Origin: an uncultured Spirochaetales bacterium
GTDB taxonomy: Bacteria; Spirochaetota; Spirochaetia; Sphaerochaetales; Sphaerochaetaceae
Length of the DNA: 64,000 nucleotides
Direction: 5' to 3'
NCBI GenBank assembly: GCA_949285145.1
Contig: CASDXQ010000007.1
Location: 35,532 to 99,531, forward strand
A model generated the notes under the pieces. The model was given only the letters and a program-made list of their open reading frames with translations, was not told the DNA's origin and did not search any database. The translations under genes were made by a program, and so were the position numbers. Shown one piece after another: positions 26,455-32,032 of the stretch (position 1 is the stretch's first letter; every line of letters begins with the position of its first letter).

Positions 26455-27105
26455 ATGGATGACAGATGTTCTCTTGTGTTCACCGGAGGAGAAGGGCCGG
26501 TTTCAAAGCCTGTTTTATTTGACAGATTCCATTACAGCCGGATAATTGCAGCTGACAGCGGATATGATACAGCTGTCAGTCTTGCAATGAAAGCCGATGA
26601 TGTCGTAGGCGACTTCGATTCAAGCGCATATAAGGCGGAGCTGGCCGCAATGGGCTTTTCCGCCTGTCCCAGAGACAAGGATTATTCAGACAGTGAACTG
26701 GCACTGATGCGTGTCAGCACACCATGCTACGATCTTGCAGGAGGAGGCGGTGCAAGGCTTGATCATCTTATGTCCCTGACAGGACTTTTCCCCCGTTACG
26801 GATATCCGCGTTTCTGGTTCACACGTACCGATCTCCTCATTACTCTTGACAACTGCAGGGCTTCTTTCTCCCTTCCTCTGGAAAGCGACATAAGCTTTCT
26901 CACGCTTGAACAAGGAGCATATGTGTCATGTCTCCAGCTTGTGTGGCCGCTTGATTCTTTTCTCCTGTCCCGCACGGCGATCAGCCTTTCCAACAGAAAC
27001 AGTGAAAAGGATCTGGAAATCAGCACGGAAGGCATTGTCCTGTGCCGTGTCGGCATGGAAAATGCAGATTGTGTGACAGAAAGCTTCAAAATGGAACGCA
27101 ATTAG
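26455..27105 (+). CDS. thiN: Thiamine pyrophosphokinase
   Basis: Converts thiamine and ATP to TPP. The sequence shows AADSGYDTA, VVGDFDSS and RDKDYSDSELAL, the substrate-binding Asp-rich motifs of the family, and GGGGARLDHLM; 216 aa. TAGAAT at 26443-26448 ends 6 nt before the ATG with no ribosome binding site (leaderless). Together with the riboswitch-controlled thiBPQ transporter at 58-62 kb it completes uptake and activation of external thiamine. Confidence 0.88.
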   Translation: MDDRCSLVFTGGEGPVSKPVLFDRFHYSRIIAADSGYDTAVSLAMKADDVVGDFDSSAYKAELAAMGFSACPRDKDYSDSELALMRVSTPCYDLAGGGGARLDHLMSLTGLFPRYGYPRFWFTRTDLLITLDNCRASFSLPLESDISFLTLEQGAYVSCLQLVWPLDSFLLSRTAISLSNRNSEKDLEISTEGIVLCRVGMENADCVTESFKMERN

Positions 27106-27120
27106 GTTATTATTCAGTAT

Positions 27121-27459
27121 ATGCTGCAGTTCAGAAGAATACTTGCATTCTCATCCAGAATACATACGTACATCATGGTACTGTATCTTTTTTTTGCATT
27201 GCTGTTCTCACTTACCTTCTTCATAACAGTCAGCGAGGATCTTGTGAGACTTCTGTCTTTCCTGATGACTGTCACGTCATGGCTGATCATTTTTGAAGGC
27301 GTCTGGATAATCCTTGCAAGTATTTACCAGCTTTTCTATACAAGGGTATTTGCTTTTTTCCCGGTGATACTCACCTTGATACGGTGTGCTGTGACAATTG
27401 CATGTGCTGCTTTTCTGGACAGCATAAATGTAGCCATCATGTACGGAATCTCAATATAG
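27121..27459 (+). CDS. Small membrane protein, unknown function
   Basis: 112 aa with about four predicted membrane segments (roughly 16-36, 43-64, 78-95 and 97-111) and few charges outside the first ten residues. No family was recognised. TATTAT at 27108-27113 ends 7 nt before the ATG, so it may be transcribed separately from thiN although only 15 nt away. aroH follows after 12 nt. Confidence 0.6.
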   Translation: MLQFRRILAFSSRIHTYIMVLYLFFALLFSLTFFITVSEDLVRLLSFLMTVTSWLIIFEGVWIILASIYQLFYTRVFAFFPVILTLIRCAVTIACAAFLDSINVAIMYGISI

Positions 27460-27471
27460 AGGAGGGCGAAG

Positions 27472-27840
27472 ATGAAGAACAGTTATGCAGTACGAGGGGC
27501 GACTACTGTTGAAATGGACAGCCCGGCAGCAATGGATGAGGCTGTATGCGAGCTTTTTGATGAGATGCTCAAACGTAATGGACTGGATACAGATGAGATT
27601 GTCTGCATAATTGCATCCCAGACATCTGATCTGAAGACAAAGAATACGGCAACATGCCTGAGAAAAACCGGCAAGTGTGATGATATTCCTCTTTTCTGTG
27701 TCCAGGAGGCCGAGATAAACGGCATGATGCCGCGTGTCATCAGACTTATGCTTCTTATCGGGCATGAAAAAACAAATGAGGCGAGAATGGTGTACCTCCG
27801 GCGTGCTGCCGCACTGCGGCCTGATCTGAAAAAGGAATGA
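27472..27840 (+). CDS. aroH: Chorismate mutase, AroH type
   Basis: Trimeric monofunctional chorismate mutase that commits chorismate to Phe/Tyr synthesis via prephenate. YAVRGATTVEMD (Arg7-type ligand and the GATT motif), IASQTSDLKTKNTATCLRK, CVQEAEINGMMPRVIRLML and the C-terminal YLRRAAALRPDL align with Bacillus subtilis AroH; 122 aa. The ribosome binding site is GGAGGGCG. No other aromatic pathway gene is nearby. Confidence 0.85.
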   Translation: MKNSYAVRGATTVEMDSPAAMDEAVCELFDEMLKRNGLDTDEIVCIIASQTSDLKTKNTATCLRKTGKCDDIPLFCVQEAEINGMMPRVIRLMLLIGHEKTNEARMVYLRRAAALRPDLKKE

Positions 27841-27875
27841 AAAAGAGAAAAATGAAAATTTTTTTCTCAAACATA

Positions 27876-27904
27876 TTGCCAAGATAGAAAAGATTGTGTA
27901 TGTT
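27876..27904 (+). promoter_or_regulatory. tRNA-Thr promoter
   Basis: TTGCCA (27876-27881), 17-nt spacer, TATGTT (27899-27904), followed 20 nt later by the tRNA. Confidence 0.65.
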
Positions 27905-27924
27905 AAACCTCGTTGCTGAGAAAT

Positions 27925-27997
27925 GCCGACTTAGCTCAGCTGGCAGAGCAGCTGATTTGTAATCAGCCGGTCGTTGGTTCAAATCCGACAGTCGGCT
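27925..27997 (+). tRNA. tRNA-Thr (anticodon TGT)
   Basis: Acceptor GCCGACT (27925-27931) pairs AGTCGGC (27990-27996), discriminator T. The D arm has AGCTCAGCTGGCAGAGC, the anticodon arm CTGAT/ATCAG with loop containing TGT, the T arm GTTGG TTCAAAT CCGAC. No encoded CCA. Confidence 0.96.
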
Positions 27998-28003
27998 CAA
28001 TCG

Positions 28004-28037
28004 AAAGGCTGTTACAGCGATGTAGCAGCCTTTTTTT
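28004..28037 (+). terminator. Terminator after tRNA-Thr
   Basis: Long hairpin, arms 28004-28016 and 28021-28033 (AAAGGCTGTTACA / TGTAGCAGCCTTT, one T-G pair), 4-nt loop, followed by a T run. Confidence 0.88.
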
Positions 28038-28070
28038 GATGCAACAAAAACTAACTATCCTGCTGTTTCG

Positions 28071-28099
28071 TTGACATGCACCGTGCTAGTTAGTATTAT
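28071..28099 (+). promoter_or_regulatory. Near-consensus sigma70 promoter
   Basis: Perfect -35 TTGACA (28071-28076), 17-nt spacer, TATTAT (28094-28099). It is the best promoter seen in the window and drives the 56-residue gene at 28136. Confidence 0.85.
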
Positions 28100-28135
28100 A
28101 GTTTCAGTTTTGAGAATTCTGGAGGACGAAGAGAT

Positions 28136-28306
28136 ATGGCAGGTAATGTTTCTAAGAACGCTCACCGTGAAGGTGCCAAGATCTTAATGAGCAGATGGGG
28201 CGGTGTAATCAAGATGAAGAGTGTTTTCGAAAATGGAAAACTCCGCCACTATGCTGTATGCGAGAAAAGCGGCAATACTGCCCGCAAGGCAAAGGATCTG
28301 ATGTAA
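28136..28306 (+). CDS. Small basic protein of 56 residues, unknown function
   Basis: Encodes MAGNVSKNAHREGAKILMSR followed by a Gly-Gly-Val turn and a basic second half with HYAVCEKSG and a Lys-Asp-Leu-Met end. Expression signals are exceptional: a near-consensus promoter, GGAGG 10 nt before the ATG and a dedicated terminator at 28331, implying high expression. The ...NG(x)nVC(x)nSG(x)nKA pattern faintly recalls ribosomal protein bL28, but the zinc-binding start and the RRW segment are absent, so this is not a safe call. It lies directly after tRNA-Thr. Function not recognised. Confidence 0.65.
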   Translation: MAGNVSKNAHREGAKILMSRWGGVIKMKSVFENGKLRHYAVCEKSGNTARKAKDLM

Positions 28307-28330
28307 TCATAATCACTGATCTTTCATATT

Positions 28331-28353
28331 GAGCCCGGTCACGGGCTTTTTTT
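28331..28353 (+). terminator. Terminator of the 56-residue gene
   Basis: Stem AGCCCG/CGGGCT with loop GTCA followed by a run of T at about 28347-28353. Confidence 0.88.
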
Positions 28354-28570
28354 GTTCTTCCTGCAATTGTTCTGATGTCAGATCTGTCAGATATAAAAAA
28401 GTCCAGCTGGTAAACATGTATCAGCATCTTCCCCATGGTCAGCATTCCTGCATGAACGGGCTGCAAGCATTTTGGGATATGATTTAGCTGTTTTTGTTTT
28501 TTCTGTGTATTGTGACACCAATGCATGTCTTTTATGTCTCCTTTGTGTAAGATACCGCTTGGGAGGATTC

Positions 28571-29017
28571 ATGAAAAGAAACATAAATATATTTGTTTGT
28601 ATTCTATATTTAATTATCCTGCTGTCAGGATGTGCCGGCTCTGCTCTTCTTGATGAGAATATTACTGTTCAATTCCCGCAGGAAGAAAGTGAGGTGGACG
28701 GTGAAGTGGAATCTCTGATCCTGGAAGGCTCTGTCACTGCTGGGGGAATAAAGCTTTTCTATGAGGCTTCAAACGGAAAGGCTGTAGTACATTATCCTCA
28801 GGAAATACCGGATTCTGCCGTAAATGCTTTTTTTGCATATTCATTCAGCAAGACTCCGGCTCTGCTTATGCAGACTTTTTTCACAATAAAAGAGCCGGGT
28901 ATTGTGGAGATGACATTCTCCTCTGCAGTTCCGGCAGCCACTTGTGAAGCTTTTGTCGAGGTTCTATCACTCAATCTTGACGAATTCACAGCTGATTATC
29001 TTCCGTATTATATCTGA
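28571..29017 (+). CDS. Lipoprotein with a ~95-residue domain shared by the next two genes
   Basis: 148 aa. The signal peptide ends in the lipobox LLSGC (Cys at about 20). The mature part consists of one domain: GSVTAGGIKLFYEASNGKAV, a YPQEIPDSAV stretch, and a later VEMTFSSAVPAATCEAF part. The neighbours at 29155 and 29857 carry the same domain (YTLSYEA...ARVTYPQFITEADV; MVVTFPESVTVEDAA). Here it is complete and in frame, so it serves as the reference copy. The start has GGGAGG 4 nt upstream. No known family. Gap 28354-28570 shows only weak promoter-like hexamers. Confidence 0.72.
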   Translation: MKRNINIFVCILYLIILLSGCAGSALLDENITVQFPQEESEVDGEVESLILEGSVTAGGIKLFYEASNGKAVVHYPQEIPDSAVNAFFAYSFSKTPALLMQTFFTIKEPGIVEMTFSSAVPAATCEAFVEVLSLNLDEFTADYLPYYI

Positions 29018-29154
29018 AACTGCCAGGGCTGTTCACTGCAGGCAAAGCATCAAGAAGTTCAATGCTGTTTTTGATTTCACATTATCCTGAATTGTGGTAT
29101 CATCAATACCAGCAGATTCAAAAAATGATTAATGTCTGAAAAAGGAGGAAACAA

Positions 29155-29566
29155 ATGAATCGCATAATCAATCCTCTTTCCATTGTTTTGATGGCAGCTG
29201 TACTTTCTTTTTCCCTTATCGGATGTCAGAGTACAGATCCTGTAGAATCAGTCCCTGAGATTGAAGTCCCGGTACCGGTACCTGCAGCGGAAGCTCCCGC
29301 ACCGGCTCCGGTTGTAGAAGAAGAGGATGAAGTGCCTGCAATTACAGGATCCCTTTCATTCTACGGTTATACTCTCAGTTACGAAGCAGTACCGGGAGAA
29401 GCAAGAGTGACATATCCCCAGTTCATCACTGAAGCTGATGTTGACAGGCCCCGGCGAGATGGTTGTCACATTCCCTGAGAGCGTCACAGTTGAAGATGCG
29501 GCTGCTGTCGTGAATCTTCTCTCTGCTGATCTTGCTGTTTTCGCTGCTCCGTACATGGAAGCATAG
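29155..29566 (+). pseudogene. Second lipoprotein of the paralogous set, frameshifted
   Basis: Starts with a lipoprotein signal (FSLIGCQS lipobox), a Pro/Ala/Glu-rich spacer and the shared domain up to ITEADV at 29442. The frame then changes by +1: the original frame stops at 29478, while the +1 frame continues as PGEMVVTFPESVTVEDAAAV to a stop at 29566 and matches the end of the domain in the gene at 28571. About 23 residues present in that paralogue are missing at the junction. The break falls exactly at the end of a 99-bp perfect repeat (29344-29442), so an assembly error is as likely as a real deletion. AAAGGAGG precedes the ATG. Confidence 0.65.
29344..29442 (+). repeat. 99-bp perfect direct repeat, copy 1
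   Basis: Identical base for base to 30112-30210. It encodes the first half of the shared lipoprotein domain (GSLSFYGYTLSYEAV ... ITEADV). The reading frame shifts by +1 immediately after both copies. Confidence 0.9.
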
Positions 29567-29589
29567 ACAAAACAGAAAACCAATGATTC

Positions 29590-29627
29590 TCCGTTCAGAT
29601 CCGGATATCGGTTCTGGACGGATTTTT
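29590..29627 (+). terminator. Terminator after the second lipoprotein gene
   Basis: Interrupted hairpin TCCGT-CAGA-CCG / CGG-TCTG-ACGGA (29590-29622) followed by five T. The rest of the gap to 29856 is AT-rich; TATTAT at 29803-29808 is a candidate -10 for the next gene, with AGGAGG just before its start. Confidence 0.7.
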
Positions 29628-29856
29628 CTTTAATATGACGTTTTCATAGTTTCCCCATGTCTGCATGTCGTAGAGAAAAAGAAATCACCATGTATCAGAA
29701 ATAAAATATGAACAGATTTGTTTTCTGCATGATTTTGTAAAAATTTGAAAAATTTTGCTTTTCGACGTATTTTTTTTGTTACTTCTTTGTTTTAAGCCAT
29801 GTTATTATTAGCACGGTAGATTTATTTTTATTCGGCTTAAAAACAGGAGGAAACAA

Positions 29857-30225
29857 GTGAAGCATTTGACAAAATCACTTTTCATCGTTTTATTGGCAGT
29901 GTTGCTTTCTCTGTCTCTTATCGGTTGTCAGAGTACTGCTGCTGTTGATTCTGTCCCAGAGATTGTAGTTCCGGCACCGGCACCTGCAGCAGAAGCTCCC
30001 GCACCTGCTCCGGAAGCAGAAGAAACGCCAGCTTCTGCAGTTGAAGAAGTTCCTGCACCTGCAGAGGAGGCTTCCTCTGTTTCAGTAACTGTTCCTGTCG
30101 TCATCAAGGAAACAGGATCCCTTTCATTCTACGGTTATACTCTCAGTTACGAAGCAGTACCGGGAGAAGCAAGAGTGACATATCCCCAGTTCATCACTGA
30201 AGCTGATGTTTCTTCTCTCTGCTGA
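29857..30225 (+). CDS. N-terminal lipoprotein part of a domain-fused 5'-nucleotidase (frame broken)
   Basis: Signal peptide with lipobox SLIGC, a Pro/Ala/Glu-rich linker of about 55 residues and the first half of the shared domain ending ITEADV at 30210. The frame then closes at 30225, and the +1 frame continues as LLSADLASFVAAYLDVEEEE into the nucleotidase at 30206-31855. Restoring the frame would make one exported lipoprotein of about 665 aa. About 50 domain residues are missing at the junction compared with the gene at 28571. It may be a true pseudogene junction or an assembly fault at the 99-bp repeat. Confidence 0.65.
   Translation: MKHLTKSLFIVLLAVLLSLSLIGCQSTAAVDSVPEIVVPAPAPAAEAPAPAPEAEETPASAVEEVPAPAEEASSVSVTVPVVIKETGSLSFYGYTLSYEAVPGEARVTYPQFITEADVSSLC
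30112..30210 (+). repeat. 99-bp perfect direct repeat, copy 2
   Basis: Identical to 29344-29442; ends exactly where the reading frame of the nucleotidase gene breaks. Confidence 0.9.
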
Positions 30226-31855
30226 TCTTGCTTCATTCGTGGCTGCCTACCTTGATGTCGAGGAAGAGGAAGTTGTCGTAACAGTAGATGAGCAGATCGT
30301 GGCTCCTGTAGAGGTTGCTGTCCAGAAACCCGCAGCAGAAGCACAGGAGTATCCTTTCGGTGTCACAGGTATTGTAAAGGCTGACGGAGATGATGATACG
30401 TTCAACCTTTACGTTGTCCATACAAATGATGTTCATGCAAGAATAGTTGAAGGCGAGGACGGATCAATGGGTTACGCAAAGCTTTCAACACTTCTCAAGA
30501 TGGCCCGTTCTGTAACAGATAACATACTTGTCCTTGATGCAGGCGATGTTCTCCATGGAACAAACCTTGCAAATGTGTTTGAAGGCGAGTCTGTAGGAGT
30601 TCTGCTTACAATGCTGGGATATGATGCTGTAAGCCCCGGAAATCATGATTTCAATTATGGTGCCGCACAGCTTGAGGATCTTGCTGCTCTCAGCGAGGCT
30701 ATCGGCGGCCCTAAGGTTCTTGCGGCCAACATCGTGGACGGAAATGGGAACTTTGTCTTCCAGCCTTATCAGGTATATGAATTCAACGGTTTTGACGTAG
30801 TTGTCATCGGACTTTCAACACCGGATACAAAGACAAAGTCTCATCCGAAAAACACAGAAGGTCTTACATTCTGGGATGATTCATATATCCAGTATGCACA
30901 GTCTGCAATCGATCTTGCACACGAAATCGGCGATTATGTAATCGTTCTCGGCCATATGGGGCTTGGAGAAGACGGTACACTCGGAATGACATCTGAAGAT
31001 ATCTGCACATATCTTGATGGCATTGATCTTTTTGTTGACGGGCACAGCCATACCGTTCTTGAGAATGGTCTTGAAGTCAACGGTTCGCTCATTGTCTCAA
31101 CAGGTCAGTATCTGAATAATGTCGGTGTTGTGGAAATTCAGGTTGTTGACGGCAAGGCAGCAGGCGAGACAGCTCTTCTCGTTCCTGCCTCTGCAGTTTC
31201 CGATCCTTCAACAAGTCAGCTTGCAAAGAATCTTGGCATCACAGAGGTTGCTGCCGATCCCGCAGTCACTGCATATGTTGATGAGCTCAATGCGGAACTT
31301 GACGAGAGATTCAGTGAAGTTGTCGCATCAGTTCCTGTATTCCTCGACGGTGAAAGAGAGAATGTCAGGACAAAGCAGACAAATCTTTCACGTCTCATCT
31401 GTGAAGCGCTTACTGCTGAAACCGGTTCTGATTTCACTATCATCAATGGCGGTGGAATCAGAGCTTCAATTGAAGCAGGTGATGTCACACTCGGAGATAT
31501 CAACAATGTTCTTCCATTCACAAATACAGTTGCCGTATGCGAGATGACAGGTGCTCAGGTTCTTGAAGCTCTTGAATTCGGCTATTCACTTATCCCGGAA
31601 CAGAACGGCGGCTTTGCACAGAGCGATCTCAAAGTTGTCTACAGCCGTTTTGCCGATCCAGGCAGCAGAATCCGTCGTGTTCTTCTTCCAGACGGTACTC
31701 CGCTTGATGTTAATGCCACATACCTTGTGACTACAAACGACTTCATGGCAGCTGGCGGTGACGGATTCACAATGTTCGGTGCAGTTGTTCAGGAAGGTGG
31801 ACTTCTGAATGAGGTATTTGCAGATTACCTCTCAGAGATTTATCCTGCAAATTGA
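30206..31855 (+). CDS. 5'-nucleotidase / UshA-family metallophosphoesterase (body of the fusion)
   Basis: Extracytoplasmic nucleotidase or phosphodiesterase that dephosphorylates nucleotides so the nucleoside can be taken up. The N-terminal metallophosphatase domain shows VVHTNDVHARI, LDAGDVLHGT, SPGNHDFNYG, LGHMGLG and VDGHSHT. The C-terminal substrate domain has FTIINGGGIRASIEAGDV and TTNDFMAAGGDGFTMFG. An Ala/Glu/Val-rich linker precedes them. An ATG at 30206 exists, but the true N-terminus is probably the lipoprotein part at 29857, one frame away. Uridine kinase at 12.9 kb could use released nucleosides (inference). Confidence 0.88.
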   Translation: MFLLSADLASFVAAYLDVEEEEVVVTVDEQIVAPVEVAVQKPAAEAQEYPFGVTGIVKADGDDDTFNLYVVHTNDVHARIVEGEDGSMGYAKLSTLLKMARSVTDNILVLDAGDVLHGTNLANVFEGESVGVLLTMLGYDAVSPGNHDFNYGAAQLEDLAALSEAIGGPKVLAANIVDGNGNFVFQPYQVYEFNGFDVVVIGLSTPDTKTKSHPKNTEGLTFWDDSYIQYAQSAIDLAHEIGDYVIVLGHMGLGEDGTLGMTSEDICTYLDGIDLFVDGHSHTVLENGLEVNGSLIVSTGQYLNNVGVVEIQVVDGKAAGETALLVPASAVSDPSTSQLAKNLGITEVAADPAVTAYVDELNAELDERFSEVVASVPVFLDGERENVRTKQTNLSRLICEALTAETGSDFTIINGGGIRASIEAGDVTLGDINNVLPFTNTVAVCEMTGAQVLEALEFGYSLIPEQNGGFAQSDLKVVYSRFADPGSRIRRVLLPDGTPLDVNATYLVTTNDFMAAGGDGFTMFGAVVQEGGLLNEVFADYLSEIYPAN

Positions 31856-31878
31856 TCTGAACGATTAGCATGAAACAT

Positions 31879-31907
31879 GGCTCCTGCTGAAAAGCAGGGG
31901 CTTTTTT
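31879..31907 (+). terminator. Terminator after the nucleotidase
   Basis: Hairpin GCTCCTGCT/AGCAGGGGC (one G-T pair) with a GAAA loop and a run of six T. Confidence 0.9.
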
Positions 31908-31985
31908 GTGAGAGGATGATGTATATATGTTATTCGAATTGAAAGTTAAGTTAAAAATTTAATTGTGGTAAAGAGAAAGTTAGCA

Positions 31986-32014
31986 TTGACTAAAAAATCT
32001 GTGTTTTCTATATT
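31986..32014 (+). promoter_or_regulatory. copA promoter
   Basis: TTGACT (31986-31991), 17-nt spacer, TATATT (32009-32014), followed within 7 nt by the AGGGGGTGA ribosome binding site. A TTAAAAATTTAA palindrome lies about 35 nt upstream, but no known copper operator was recognised. Confidence 0.75.
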
Positions 32015-32032
32015 CTCAAAAGGGGGTGAACA

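Noticed and set aside
28136..28306. Calling the small gene ribosomal protein bL28 (rpmB)
   Set aside because: The zinc/Cys start, the RRW-x-PNL segment and most conserved residues of bL28 are absent; only a loose C-terminal pattern fits.
30201..30230. Selenocysteine or programmed frameshift at the TGC TGA after ITEADV
   Set aside because: No SECIS-like hairpin or slippery heptamer is present, and about 50 domain residues are missing at the junction. Recoding would not restore them, so deletion or assembly error fits better.
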